DNA of 64,000 nucleotides from Heliocidaris tuberculata (GCA_025618425.1 CM046833.1:33912247-33976246); one strand, 5' to 3'; counted from the stretch's first letter, positions 12,701 to 25,500 are shown. Numbers and translations: made by a program. Notes: generated by a model not told the origin, from the letters alone.

Positions 12701-14210
12701 ATTTTATATTTTATTTGGGTTGTATATTATTCCTAAGTTAAGCGCCAAATCAATTTTCGATTCGATAAATGTATTTTGCGTCTTATAGTTCTAATTTATT
12801 TGTTGTTTCGCTTGGTCTGTAGATTCTTTGTAATTTATGCGCAGAACCAATTTTCAATTCGAAGTTAAGCGCCAAATCAATTTTCGATTCGATAAATATA
12901 TTTTGCGTCTTAGTTCAAATTTATTTGTTGTTTCGCTTGGTCTGTAGATTCTTTGTAATTTATGCGCCGAACCAATTTCTCTTTGATATAAACATTTTGC
13001 GTTGTATACTTCATCCATCTAATGTTTTATTAGGATTGTATATTATTCATTAGCTACGTGCCAAATCAATTTCCATCGATAAAAAAACATTTTGCGTTGG
13101 TCCTTCATTCATTTCATATTTTATTTGGGTTGTATATTATTCCTTAGTTAAGCGCCAAATCAATTTTCGATTCGACAAATATATTTTGCGTCTTAGTTCT
13201 AATTTATTTATTGTTTCGCTTGGTCTGTAGATTCTTTGTAATTTATGCGCCGAACCAATTTTCTATTCGATAAAAACATTTTGCGTTGTATACTTCATTC
13301 ATTTTATATTTTATTTGGGTTGTATATTATTCCTAAGTTAAGCGCCAAATCAATTTTCGATTCGATAAATATATATTTTGCGTCTTAGTTCTAATTTATT
13401 TGTTGTTTCGCTTGGTCTGTAGATTCTTTGTAATTTATGCGCCGAACCAATTTTCTATTCGATATAAACATTTTGCGTTGTATACTTCATCCATTTGATG
13501 ATTTATTAGGATTGTATATTATTCATTAGCTACGTGCCAAATCAATTTCCATCGATAAAAAAACATTTTGCGTTGTTCCTTCATTCATTTCATATTTTAT
13601 TTGGGTTGTATATTATTCCTAAGTTAAGCGCCAAATCAATTTTCGATTCGATAAATATATTTTGCGTCTTAGTTCTAATTTATTTGTTGTTTCGCTTGGT
13701 CTGTAGATTCTTTGTAATTTATGCGCCGAACCAATTTCTATTCGATATAAACATTTTGCGTTGTATACTTCATCCATTTGATGTTTTATTAGGATTGTAT
13801 ATTATTCATTAGCTACGTGCCAAATCAATTTCCATCGATAAAAAAACATTTTGCGTTGGTCCTTCATTCATTTCATATTTTATTTGGGTTGTATATTATT
13901 CCTAAGTTAAGCGCCAAATCAATTTTCGATTCGATAAATATATTTTGCGTCTTAGTTCTAATTTATTTATTGTTTCGCTTGGTCTGTAGATTCTTTGTAA
14001 TTTATGCGCCGAACCAATTTTCTATTCGATATTAACATTTTGCGTTGTATACTTCATTCATTTGTTGTTTAATTTGGGGTATAGAATCCCCGTAAGTTAC
14101 GCCCCAAATCAATTTCCAATTGGATAAAAACATTTTGCGTTGTATCCTTTATTCATTTGTTGTTTCATTAGGGTTGAACATTATCCGTAAGTTCCGCCCC
14201 AAATCTATTT
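9720..14210. repeat. Higher-order tandem array of ~95-bp monomers
   Basis: About 45 monomers share the skeleton ATTTTGCGT...TAATTTA.GCGCC.AA.CAATTTTC.ATTCGATA. At least three monomer types alternate: the 'cttagttctaatttattt' type, the 'tgtatacttcatccattt' type and the 'ccttcattcatttcat' type. The 'gcgtcttagttctaattta' monomer recurs at spacings of about 190 or 284 bp, that is two or three monomers, with occasional 126-bp deleted units. A block around 10.98-11.40 kb recurs almost identically at about 12.72-13.13 kb. The outer monomers (9.72-10.7 kb and 14.03-14.21 kb) are the most diverged. Confidence 0.95.
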
Positions 14211-14346
14211 TCGAGTGTTTGTCAGCCCCGGCGCTGTACATAGCAGACGACAACGCGATAATGCGATCGCGATAATTCCACTATCGCGTCTTGGCGTTCG
14301 CCGAACGTGCACGCATAAAAAAAACGCACACGCATAGAAAACTGCT

Positions 14347-14380
14347 CGCGCGGAACTCAACTCCAGTTGAGTTCCGCGCG
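14347..14380. other. Perfect 16-bp hairpin palindrome
   Basis: CGCGCGGAACTCAACT followed by CC and then the exact reverse complement (14365-14380). It sits in the CpG-rich right shoulder of the TTAA element, next to a cluster of CGATCGCG/TATCGCG motifs (14254-14290). It could be a cruciform or a transposase-related subterminal structure. Confidence 0.85.
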
Positions 14381-14524
14381 TCGTTCGTTCACGCTGTCCT
14401 TTATTCTCTTCAAACTCCTTAACCGCTAACCTGTAGAATGCCGGGTAAAGTTATTTGGGGTTAATTTTATACATTCTAACTGTATACAAATTATTTTTTT
14501 TTTTTGACCTCAGAGACCCTTTAA

Positions 14525-14805
14525 AGAAAATACAGAAAGAGAAGATGAAAGAAAGCCCAAAGTGAAGAATAACATAAGCAAAGAAGGAAAAAAAAAAGAG
14601 AAAGAAGGAAATAAAGAGAGACGTAGGGAGGGATAGAAGTAAAGATAAAGGGGGGGCGAAATAAGGAAAGAAAAAGATAGAATGATACTAAAACAGAGAA
14701 CAACATAAGGAAATTAGGGAAAACAAATGCAGAAAGATTAAACAATATCAAGTTAAGGACAGAAAAAAGATAAAAGGATGAAAATATTAATGAACATAAG
14801 CAAGA
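14525..14805. repeat. Purine-rich low-complexity tract (right flank of the TTAA element)
   Basis: Continues the purine tract interrupted at 9521. The motif 'aaaatacagaaagagaaga' occurs on both sides. No coding content. Confidence 0.8.
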
Positions 14806-14837
14806 AATGTCCTGGAGGGGGTAGTTGTCCTGGGGAG

Positions 14838-15240
14838 TACTCGTTTTTCCGAAGGTTTGTTTTTCCGAAGCTTCATAATTTCGAAGGTTCGTAATCCCGA
14901 AACACAAATTTTCCATAGCAGGGGGTTCATAATTCCGAAAATTAAATAGGGTTCATAATTCCGAACATTTTTTTGCATTACCCCGAAGGTTCGTTATTCC
15001 GAAGGTTCGTAATTTCGAAGAAGAAACAGGGTTCGTAATTTCGAAAATGAAAAAGGGTTCATGATTCCAAAGGTTCGTATTTCCGAAAATGCAACAGAGC
15101 CCTAAATAACTTTTCGGAATTACGAACCTTCGGAAATAGGAACTCTTTTTTCGGAATTACGAATCCTATTTCATTTTCGGAATTACGAACGACCGGAGTA
15201 ACAAACCTTCGGAATTATGAACCTTCGGAAAAACGACATG
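14838..15240. mobile_element. Fold-back element made of inverted TTCGTAATTCCGAAGG arrays
   Basis: The left half repeats 'ttcgtaattccgaaggttc' units. The right half, from about 15107, repeats the reverse complement. The outer ends match as inverted repeats: CGTTTTTCCGAAGGTTTG at the left and CTTCGGAAAAACG at the right. It splits the 'ggtagttgtcctgggg' minisatellite of copy A. No coding content. Confidence 0.75.
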
Positions 15241-16828
15241 TAACCGTTGTCCTGGGGGTAGTTGTCCTAGGGGGTAGCTGACTTAAGTGGGTAGTTGTCC
15301 AGGGGGTAGTTGTCCAAATACGATACGTACATGTTTTTCCTGTACCTTTTTTCAAGAGGAGAGTTCATATTAAAACGACGGTTCTAGTACTAGCATTTAT
15401 ATATCAAATGCTACGGAAGCATGGGTGTCGATCCCAGGAGGGGGAGGATGTGTAATATATTCCCACAAATAGTTCAGGAGGGGGGTGGCCTATATCATCA
15501 TCCCCAAATAATTCACCTTCAATAAATGACATGATTAAATAATATCGTCAGGAGGAGGAGGACGATGACCATGATGCTTATTATTCATAGGATCACATTC
15601 GATCAACATGGTCATAATTTTTGTTATGATTTTTTTTTTTATATTGATTAAGAAGACTGAAATCAAGATTTCAAAGAAATTAATGAAATTAAGCAAGTTA
15701 GTAATTCCATGAAACCACACTCAAGTACTCTGAAAGGTGACTTTAACTCAGGGTAATTTGAAAGTCCCAACCGTGGGAGGGCATACTCCATTCCCACGTC
15801 CATGGCCATAAACAGGGACACGCTGTTAGAACCGTAGATGCCGATAAATTATTGTACGTTACTAACATCACGTATTATGAAAATATTGCTACAAGGGCTT
15901 GATATCCCACCCCAAAATATTAAAAAATGAAATAAAAATGAAATAAAATAAAATAAGTTCTCAGGGAAATTTCCAAGCCCCTATCAGGACAACTACCCCC
16001 TACAACTAATTTCCAGGAGAACTACCCCCTACGACAATCCACCACCCCCCCCCCCCCCCCTCCCCTGCGCAACTTTACCCTCCCCACAATGGACAATTGT
16101 TGGAACTTACTATAAAGGCTAAGGATTAGGGTCCCCACAAAGGAGTGACGAAACGGGAGGATTTGATCTGTGTGCTTGTGTGTGTGTGGGTGTGTGTGTG
16201 TGTGTGTGTGTGTGGGGGGGGGGGGGGTCCTCTCCTCCCAAAGAAGGGACTTTTTTAAAATTAATAAACTGAATTCATTTCGATTTACTGATTAAAAAAA
16301 AAAAAAACTTGTAAAACCAGTCCGCAGACTGATACATACTAAGTTTACAAATTTACATAATAATATTGAAAAGATTACATAAAAAAGTACAGTGCATGTC
16401 AACAAATTGTCAAGAAACAAAAACTGAAATAAAATGAACATGAATAGTTTTAAATATTGCACTTCAAATTGATTATAAATAAAATAAAATCAATAAAAAT
16501 GCTATTTCATTACTCCAGTTTATATTAAAACAACAGTTCCTAATATTAATAATAATAATTATTATTATCATCATTATTCCTGAAATTATAGAAAGCAAGA
16601 AAGTGTTGGGCTGCTAATAATCTTAGTTGTGTATGTATAAGAAACCATAAATGCATGTAAACTGAGAACATATAAAGTGAAACATATAACGAAAAAGAAG
16701 AAAAAAAAAATCATGAAATAGCTTGAACCTTGATAAGGGGTAAAAGCAGTAGAGGTGAATTCAAGACCTAGGTCTAAGAATACGAGACAATGTGAGAAGA
16801 GTAAAACTAATAGCGACCCTCTTCTTTG

Positions 16829-17460
16829 ATTATGAAATCAGGGTTTAACACACTGTAGATGTATGAATTGGACATCGTTTTACAATTATTAAGGCATTGG
16901 TAAAGCGCCTTTCAAAGTGTGGGAAGCAGTTCACGTTTATTAAAAATAGCGATATATTTGACAAAAGCCGGGAATGGATTTCAAGGCTTTCTTAAATACA
17001 GTACCGAGGGGTTGTCCTTCATCCATTTCCCTTTCTTATTTGATTTTAATAGCGACCTTCTTCTTCAGTTATGAATAGCGATCCTCTTTTCACCTATAAT
17101 GAATAGCTAACATTTTCTCCTGTTATGAACAGCGACCCTCTTCTTTGATTATGAAATCATGGTTTAACACATTGTAGATGTATGACTTATACATCGTCTT
17201 TTAATTATTAAAGGCATTGGTAAATCGCCTTTCAAAGTGTGGGAAGCAGTTCACGTTTATTAAAAATAGCGATATATTTGACAAAAGCCGGGAATGGATT
17301 CAAGGCTTTCTTAAATACAGTACCGTGGGGTTGTCCTTTATCCATTTCCCTTTCTTATTTGATTTTAATAGCGACCTTCTTCTTCAATTATGAATAGCGA
17401 CCCTCTTTTCACCTATTATGAATAGCTAACCTTTTCTCCTGTTATGAATAGCGACCCTCT
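16829..17460. repeat. ~320-bp tandem duplication inside composite copy A
   Basis: The block starting 'atgaaatca.ggtttaacac' at about 16829 repeats at about 17151 with few differences. It continues through 'aaaagccgggaatggatt' and 'accttcttcttca.ttatg'. The single-copy counterpart in copy B is at about 39612-39870. Confidence 0.85.
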
Positions 17461-17663
17461 TCTTTGATTATGAATAGCGACCCTATTCTTTTATTATGAA
17501 TAGTGACCCTCTTTTTCGATTATGAATATCGACCCTCTTCATCAATTATGAATGGTGAACCTCTTCATCAATTAAGAATAGCGATCCTCTTCTTCGATTA
17601 TGAATAGCGACCCTCTTCTCCGATTATGAATAGCGACCCTTTTCTTTGATTATGAATAGGGAC

Positions 17664-18478
17664 CCTTATTGTATTGTATTGTATTGTATTTATTTTCCGT
17701 CATTTAAAAACAACAAATGATAATACATCCATAATTATGAAAAGAAACAACAACAAATTGATTTCAAGAAGAAGACGGAGGGATGGCCCTGCTCAGCGTT
17801 GTTGCCATAACAACGCTGTTTTACAGAGGGGTCCCAACAGACATAAAAAAACATGTAAATAGATATTAACAAGAAAAAAGTTAACAACTTACAATAGTTA
17901 AAGAAACGAATTGGAGTAAAAACAGAAAAAAATAGAGAAAATATTTACAATATATACAAGAGAGAGTGCTTAAACAATAGCGTACATTTAAAAAGATACC
18001 TGATCAGCTACAAAAAGTCTGGAATAATATTTTTTAAATCCTTTCTGAAAGTGTTAACACTTTGTATTATTTTTGTAGTATGTGGAAGAGCATTATATTG
18101 TATTGAGCCTCTATATTGAGTAGTTCGTCGGCAGTATTCAGTTCTAGGCTTAGGGAGAGCAAAGTTACCAGAACTGCGGAGAGAGTAAATATGAGAAGGG
18201 GGTTGAAACATATCATTCATACTAGAGGATAACATATCATGGACTGATTTAAAGACAAATACATTTAAATTTTTCTTACGCCTGGATTCGAGAGATGACC
18301 ATTTTAAAACTGAATGAATTTGTTCATTAGAGATATGTTCATATGGATTAACTTTCATTATTACTCTGCCCGCACGATTCTGGAGAGTTTGCAATTGTTT
18401 GATAAGTTTTCGATCACACGAATCAATTAAAATATCGGCATAGTCAAAAAGGGGCAATATAATCATGAACATTGACCT
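17664..18478 (-). mobile_element. 5'-truncated LINE fragment (RT C-terminal region)
   Basis: The minus-strand frame 18472-18008 (154 aa) reads LPLFDYADILIDSCDRKLIKQ, LQTLQNRAGRVIMK and NALPHTTKIIQSVNTFRKDL, typical of the region after the RT fingers and palm in CR1/L2/Jockey-group LINEs. The 3' end carries an (ATACA)n-type tail (17664-17690 on the plus strand as TTGTATTGTATTG). It is inserted in the 'gaatagcgaccc' array of copy A; 'gaccctta' before and 'gacctttat' after suggest a short target-site duplication. Confidence 0.8.
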
Positions 18479-18640
18479 TTATGAATAGCAACCCTCTTTC
18501 CGTATTATGAATTGCGACCCTTATGTCTTATAATGAATGGCAGTCCTTATGAATAATGACCCTTGTAAATAGCAACCCTATGTGTTATTATGAATAGCGG
18601 TCCTTGTGACTATTTTTTATGACTAGCGAGCCTAATTTTT

Positions 18641-19234
18641 AGGGGCCGTCTGACACCCCATCCGGACGGAAATTGTCATTTGTTTTTGTGTGTTCTGTAA
18701 TGTCCAGTCATACTGCTTCGTACTGACAAAGTTTGGTGCATGGGGGAGATGGGGTGAAATCGACCTGACTTTTGGGTCTCTTGGGGGGGGGGGGGGGCTC
18801 TGGAGGCCAAACCCGGCGGCTACGGTCAGGCTGACAACCTTTTTGTCAATGACTTAGATGGTCTAAGTAATTTTACGGGGGTCAAATCTTATGGGTAAAA
18901 TGGGGTGACTATTTCGGGACAGGCTCCCAGACTATCTGCATGGTGTTAATAACCAGCGAAGAAAGAAACGATGATTTGCAACCTGTATAAACCATTTTTA
19001 TTCAAAGCTGAATGTAGCCTTAAAATTTCTAACAAATTGCATTTTGTATATAAATATATATATTCTATGTATTTTTCAAATTTTGTTTTTAATTAAGGGG
19101 GATCGGTGCAATGGAGTGGAGGGAAGATAGGCGACACTAGAATCCTAGAATTAGGGCGAACCTTTTAATCAAAGAAATAATTCTTTCAATTTTCCTGGCC
19201 AGAAATTTCATTCAAAGTTAGCTTGCCTGAAATA
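18641..19234. other. No gene seen
   Basis: Contains a G run (18784-18797) and AT-rich sequence. No open frame, element end or RNA gene recognised. Confidence 0.5.
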
Positions 19235-19890
19235 TACGCTCGACAAAACAAGAAAGTGGCAACTCGTTATTGTTCAAAGCTTTGATATAAATCGTCAATG
19301 AAATATAACAGAATATAATTTATATATCAAATTAAAAAAAAAATTAATACTCTACCAACATCAATTAAAATCAATTTTTTTAACTTTCACGCTTGGATGG
19401 GCACATTCATAAGAAGGTCTGATGAAGAAAATGGCAAAAAATGGAGCAAGTAGCCATTCAAACTTTAATGAATATGTGCATCTGTAATACCCTTTAGTGT
19501 AACAATGAAAAAAAAAAAAGAAAAAAAGGGGGGAAAATGAGGGTAATTGTGCTCTTGATGTCAACTGCATTTACAACTCCATGGTTTTGACAAACACAAT
19601 CAGAAATTCAAGTGTTTCTCATGATTTTATTTTTTTTTGTTGGTTTTTTTGACTCTACAAGATGGAAATGCTCATCAATTTTTGCAATTTTTAATCAGAC
19701 CTTCTAACGGTTAATGAATGAACCCATCCAAGCGTCAAAGTTCAAAACTATATTTTATTTGATGTTCGTAGACTATTCATTTTTCCTTAATATGATTCGG
19801 ATTTTATTATATTTCATTTACATTTCATATCAAGATTTCGAACAATTAAGAGTGTCTACTTTCTTCATTTGCTGAGTGTAGTATAAGGTT
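19235..19890. mobile_element. Fold-back element with ~200-bp imperfect terminal inverted repeats
   Basis: The left arm (about 19235-19450) and the reverse complement of the right arm (about 19680-19890) align through 'gaaagt.g.aactc', 'tcaatgaaatataa.a.aat', 'ctttcacgcttggatggg' (left) versus 'ctttgacgcttggatggg' (right), and 'agaaggtctgat'. The centre (19450-19680) is T-rich with no coding frame. Probably a non-autonomous DNA element. Confidence 0.75.
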
Positions 19891-20224
19891 GGCATAAGCT
19901 TAAAACTGTGTTTTGATCATCCTTACCAATGAAAAAATGATGCGGGGAGGGGGGCTCTGCAGTCCCCACATTATGGTCCATTGTTCCCCATCTCTTTACT
20001 TTTGAATTCTGGCTTCATAAACTTCATAAAATTTGTTGGAAAAAAAATGTATTCATGTTTTAAGAGATATTTGATGATTATACATTCCAATAATTTTCTC
20101 ACTTGATTGAAAGATCAGTCATAGAGGCCTGCAATATGATTGCATAGCCCTCAGGAAGGACGGTGTTTATACTAATGAGACTACCCTTTCTAAATAAAAA
20201 CGTGTTCTGTTTCTTTTACTTTCT

Positions 20225-20267
20225 CCTTTCTTCCTCTTCTTCTTCTTCTTCTTCTTCTACTTCTTCT

Positions 20268-20299
<32 letters not shown>

Positions 20300-20301
20300 T
20301 A
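20225..20301. repeat. (CTT)n microsatellite
   Basis: Imperfect (CTT/TTC)n with occasional CTA and CCT units. Frames across it give poly-Ser or poly-Arg only. Confidence 0.95.
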
Positions 20302-20614
20302 CGGAATATAATGATTATTGTGAGAAATTTGTGGGGAGCGGGGCAATTTGACCTCTCTAGCCTCTTCCAGAGACGCCAGTGCACTTTTCTCCCCTTCTGA
20401 CTTATTCATACATGTACCTACCACAAATTTCTGCACAATATGAGTTGAAAGCCTGAATCTGTGCAAGCAGTAAAATAAGCCAGCAGTTGAAATTCTAACA
20501 AAAAATCACATGGATGGGACTGAAACTATAAGAGAAAACAGTGTATAGCATTTAATTTATTTTCCTCAAAAAGTATAAAGAATATCACAAGGTTCAAAGG
20601 CTGTAGAAAGCAAC

Positions 20615-21064
20615 GATTCAATTCAATTCAATTCAAGGTTTATTAGAACATATCTTTGCAGCCGGATGGCTGAATTGTGATAGTTTTACAGATAAAAAAC
20701 ATGCACAATTACAATATACAAATTTACAATTTCATTGAATATCCGGTAATTTGGCACACACACACACACCTTCAAAAAGACTGAACACAAATATAATGTT
20801 ATCCTACCATTATGAATGAATATGCTTCTGTAGTTTCATTAAATTGAAAAATCCTGCTAAAATATGAATTATGCAGGGTAACGACATAAGAAAATGATTA
20901 ATATGGGTTCTTACATTTTTTTTTTGCAAAAAAGATGTCAATAAATTATATTGACAGTCTAATTTTGTTAAAAATCTATCTTTACATTTTATACATTTTA
21001 GAAATGATACGACCTGTGGTTGAGCTTTTACAGAGTAAACAAAAAGACAATTTATAATGACCAA
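20615..21064 (-). mobile_element. Probable LINE 3'-end fragment with (TTGAA)n tail
   Basis: An ATTCAATTCAATTCAATTCAA run at 20615-20636 is, on the minus strand, the same 5-bp tail unit that ends the intact LINE at about 38735-38768. The adjacent minus-strand frame (84 aa, 21064-20810) is AT-biased and unrecognised. I call this from the tail and its position only. Confidence 0.45.
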
Positions 21065-21569
21065 TCAATTTAAGATGCCTTCAGATACATGTATTTCGAC
21101 TAAGATCAGATCACACAATTTCTACTAGGATAATTCAATGAAATTGAAATAGAGTTGCATTTTAAAGCAAATTATGTTGAAAGCAATACCAAGTGTCTCT
21201 TTTGAATTACAACGCATTACCCTTAAATTCAAAGGTCGCTCAATAAAAAACAACAACAAACAAACAAACAAACAAAAAACGATGAAATTGATGTGATAAA
21301 AAAATGCAAGTAATTAATTATTACAAATTTCCAGTGATATTTATGCAAACCGATGACACAAAAGGCATGTTGATAAAAACTGCCAATATAAAACATTGTA
21401 TTTGATAATTGTAAACATGCATGCATGCCGATAGAGATTATTGCATGTTGAGTACAACTGCAAATAAAGATATATCGCAAGGTATGTAATAAATGCTAAT
21501 TTTCAAAGGTAAAATAATCAATAATAGATAAAAGATATATGGCTACAGACTGAACCGATTCGGAGGGAA

Positions 21570-22566
21570 TCGTTCATTTCATTTCATTTCAGCTTAGTGT
21601 TCAAGTTTTGTTTACGTTCTCTTCAGCTCTCAGATCTATTTTAACTGAGAATTTTTTTTTCCGAAGTAAAACTCCGAACAATATTACTATGATTTACATG
21701 GGAAAAAACAAAGAAAGATACAACATTTTCAAACTACTTAATGGCAAGAATTGCAGTCTATACAAACCCCAATATTTCAGCTAGAGTGTTACACAGATAA
21801 TTTATGAATACTCCTAGGAATAGACACTCGATTTATTTTTGTTTTATTCCGTGGTACAAATCCGGATTAGAAGGAGGAGTATTCAATTTTAGTTCCAAAC
21901 ATGATATAATTAGTTTTGTCAATATTTCAGATCAACTTGTTGGATTTTATCCAGTTACTTATTCTATGTTAAGTGGAGTATTTACAAATAATATCGAATT
22001 GTTTGAAAATTGAATGATTTATGACATCAAAAGCCTTTGTTTTAAGTCTATGAACATAATACGAGCGAATTCCTTATTATCAATTGCTTGATTTATGCTA
22101 TTGATGAGATCCAATAATGCTGTGGCTGGAGTATGCAACTGTCTAGATCCAAATTGATTTTTAATGAGAATATTATGTCTTTCTATGAAAATATTTTTTT
22201 TTATTGTAAACATATATTTTCAGATTTCAGAGAATACGGTTAAGACTGAAACTGGTCTACTGTAATCAAAGTCGCTAAGATTAAATACCCGTTTTTAGAT
22301 TTGAGAAATACTGGAGCAATTTCCATTTTGGATGGAAAGATGCCATTTAACATACATTCATTAAATATAAAACGTAACAGTTCACTGACCACATGAATAA
22401 CAATTTTTACACGCATTATATTCGAATTAGGCCAAACGAAACATGCCTTTGGAAGACAGTAAATTAATGCAGTTCTGAACATTGTTGCTTTATGGTTATA
22501 CCTGCATTTCCTTTCATTTACCTTTTTATGACATTGGACATTGGAAAATAGCTCACGAAAATCCAT
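21570..22566 (-). mobile_element. Degraded LINE fragment with RT remnants
   Basis: Minus-strand frames include FNECMLNGIFPSKMEIAPVF (22566-22240), resembling the RT segment before the 'NYRPIS' motif, and KNQFGSRQLHTPATALLDLI...IMFIDLKQ (22213-22019), resembling motif A with the catalytic Asp in FIDL. A frameshift separates them. The region ends in (ATGAA)n-like TTTCATTTCATTTC at 21572-21590, a possible tail. The rest of the RT is missing. Confidence 0.6.
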
Positions 22567-22569
22567 TAA

Positions 22570-25500
22570 TGAATGAATGAAAGAACTTTATTACCAAAAA
22601 TTGATCACAATACAGTATACATTTGAAGAAAAAAAATATTTGGTAATAGGACACCACTAGATAGCAATACCATGAATACTGCTAGCAGGCCGTGGCGCCC
22701 TTGAGACAAATATGAATAATACACTTACATTATAAATGGAATACAATACTTGTAAAAAGATTCTATAACATAAAATAAAGTAGCTAATATATACACCAGA
22801 CAGATAAGATGGTATTTACAATGGGTGTTGAAGATACTCTTGTAATAAATGATCTTTTGTAGCTGTACAGAATGAATGGAAAGAGCATTTTCTTCTGATA
22901 TCTTTCGGCAGACTATTCCATGATATCGATTTTTTTTTTCCATGCTCTGTTCTCACTCTAGGCAAGAGTAGCGTCTTAGCATCTTTCTGCCTTGTACCAT
23001 ATTGGTTATCAAAAAACTTACAATAATCATATAGTGAATGAGGCAGTTGTTGGTTTATCAACTTATACATAAATGTTGACACTAAAAAATTTGTACAATT
23101 TGAAAATGTCCAATATACGTAATGAATGAAATAAGGGCGCAGAAGGTGATCTATATTTACTAAAAGTAATTGCTCTTATTGCCATCTTTTGTATAACACG
23201 AACATTATTTATAGTTGCAGCTGATGTGCATCCCCATACCTTAAGACCATATATGTGTTTGGATAAATGAATGATATAGTAATAAAAGTACCCTCTTAGG
23301 AACAAAATGTCTCACTTGATATAGAATTCCTACTTTCCTGCGGAGTATATTACAAACAGAGTTGACATGATCAACACAAGTAAGATGCCTGTCAAAATGA
23401 ATACCAACGAACGGGGCAACATACACTTCTTTTAAAATATGATCTTTCATTTGACCGACCCTTCAACATGGGCAGACTTACGTCTTGGCTTGATAATCAT
23501 AAAGTTAGTTTTCTTAATGTTAACAGTAATCTTATTGGCATCACACCATTGACTAATGTGTGCTAGATTCTCAGATACTTCTAATAAATCAATATGAGAA
23601 TTTCCTGGTGGAAAAGAATGAAATATATTCGAATCGTGTGCAAACAATCTAAAATTAAAGTAATTTGACGATTTAGGCAGGTCATTTATGTACATCAGAA
23701 AAAGAGTAGGGCCTAATACAGATCCCTGTGAAACTCTACACACTATTGATGACCTCCTTGAAGTAGCACCATTATGATGAACAAATTGGGATCGATTACT
23801 TAGATATTCACGAAACCATTTTAAAGGCAGCCCTCTAATACCGTAGTTTTGTAATTTATGCAAAAGTATATCATGGTTTATTGTATCGAACGCTTTGGCA
23901 AAATCAATGAAAACTCCTATGGTTATTCTACCTTCATCTTGATATTGAATCAGTTGATTAACTAGATTTATAACAGATAATTTAGTGCTGAGCTTTTCTC
24001 TTAATCCATATTGGTGTTTATAAAGTTATTGTGCTTTTTTAAAAATTTGTCCAATCTGTTATTCACTAATTTCTCAAAACTTTTACTTATAACAGATAAG
24101 ACTAAAATTGGTCTGTAATTACCTGGTTCTGTTTTATCACCCTTTTTGTACACAGGACTTACTTTGGCTATTTCATACGATTTGGAAAGTGAACTACGCC
24201 ATTAGTCTCAAGGCACAATTTATTAACCACTGCATTACTAATACTCTGCTTTCCTAGTAACTCGTTCACTGTTTTCCAGGTTTTACTTGAATTACCTTGA
24301 CATACTTCTGAAAAAAATTACCATAGTACAACTTTTTTGCATTTCGTAAGACAGATGTGAGAATATTTCTGTACTTCTTATATTTATTTTATTAATGAGT
24401 ATCGTAGTTAGATGACAAAGCCCTGGAATACATTTTATGTTCCTCTTTAATGAATTTTCTAATTGCCTCTGTAATCCACGGTTTGGCTTTCCTCTTAGAA
24501 CTCCTACCATCGATAAAGGGGGCATGTTTATCACAAACCTCTGTTACTAGTTTGATGAACTTTGCACATGCAAGATTGACATCTGTGGTTCCGTAAATTA
24601 CATGCCATGGTAAAGCTGCAAGGTCATTATTAAATTTCAGTTTATTAAAGTGTGTATAATTTCTAAACTTAACTCTATGCATAGCAATATTATACGACAT
24701 GTTGTCAAAAAATGCAAACACTGGGAAATGGTCCGACAAGTCCGATAATATTGTACCTGCACTATTACCAAATCCGTTCATTAATATACAGTGACGTTTG
24801 TCAATCTTAAGACTATGTAATGTGTCTTCCAAACTGTCTCGAAATTTAGTAACATCAGTATTGGGTTTTCTGTAAATGATGCCAACGCGACAACAGATTT
24901 AAAATTTGACTGGATATCAAGACATAGTGACTCAGAATGGCTAACTTCCTCATTTATTGTATTATATCTTAAACTAGAGTTTATGTAAGCAGCAACGCCG
25001 CCACCTCTACCCGTTTCACGTACCCTGACTCCATGCTGTAATCATCAATTTGAAATGCACTGTCTCTGCTAATTTGCCATATTTCAGACACCCAAATGAC
25101 ACTAAAACTGTGTTTATTACATCATTTTAAATAGACAGAATGAATCCTTATTTTTATTCAATGACCCAATATTTATGTGTGAAACACTAAATGAGTTGTC
25201 TGGAAAATCATGAAAAGTATTATTAACTCATAGCCCGCTATTGTCGACCACTGTCACTTCCGGATTCTCGCTTCTGTCGACGATCGTCGACAGAAATCAC
25301 ACATCCCAACAACTAAGTCCTTTACCTTCAAATCCTTGAGTAACTTTCGCCTCTCGTAGATTTTATTTTTTGCTCTCCTTGATTTGAATTTAACAATAAT
25401 GGGTCGAGGCTTTGGCTTTGTTTCGGAAGATTGGCCAATACGATGTGTAACATCGACGTCGCTTTGTGTTACAGTAGCATCAACATGCGGAAGTACTTGC

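Larger units (their letters stand above)
9526..14520. mobile_element. 5.0-kb TTAA-flanked non-autonomous DNA transposon carrying a satellite array
   Basis: TTAA occurs at 9522-9525 and again at 14521-14524. Immediately inside, the left end reads AGGGTACCTGAGGCCTGAAA. The reverse complement of the right end reads AGGGTCTCTGAGGTCAAAAA. Similarity then continues for roughly 100 bp through AATAATTTGT.TA.AGTTAG and CAACCCCA.A.AACTT. Purine-rich sequence flanks both sides. TTAA duplications with AGGG...CCCT ends suggest a Kolobok-like (less likely piggyBac-like) superfamily. No transposase is visible; the interior is tandem repeat. Confidence 0.85.
14806..18640. repeat. Composite repeat, copy A, with two insertions
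   Basis: Order: a 'ggggtagttgtcc' minisatellite (14806-15320, interrupted at 14838-15240); 'tttcaagaggagagttcat'; the segment 'aaacgacggttctagtact...'; a poly-C/GT-rich part (16.05-16.23 kb); a duplicated ~320-bp block (16829-17460); then an array of 'gaatagcgaccctcttctt' units ending near 18640. The order matches copy B (34187-39878). A LINE fragment interrupts the array at 17664-18478. The array ends in 'tgactagcgagcc', the inverted form of the 'ctcgctagtca' that starts copies B and C. The original element therefore had inverted, array-bearing ends. Confidence 0.75.

Noticed and set aside
9797..14035. Many plus-strand ORFs of 60-123 aa reading FHILFGLYIIPKLSAKSI and similar
   Set aside because: They are translations of the ~95-bp array. 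Frames shift between monomers and no start context or domain is conserved.
6376..14210. Could the tandem arrays be CRISPR?
   Set aside because: Units are contiguous without unique spacers, the genome is eukaryotic, and there are no cas genes.
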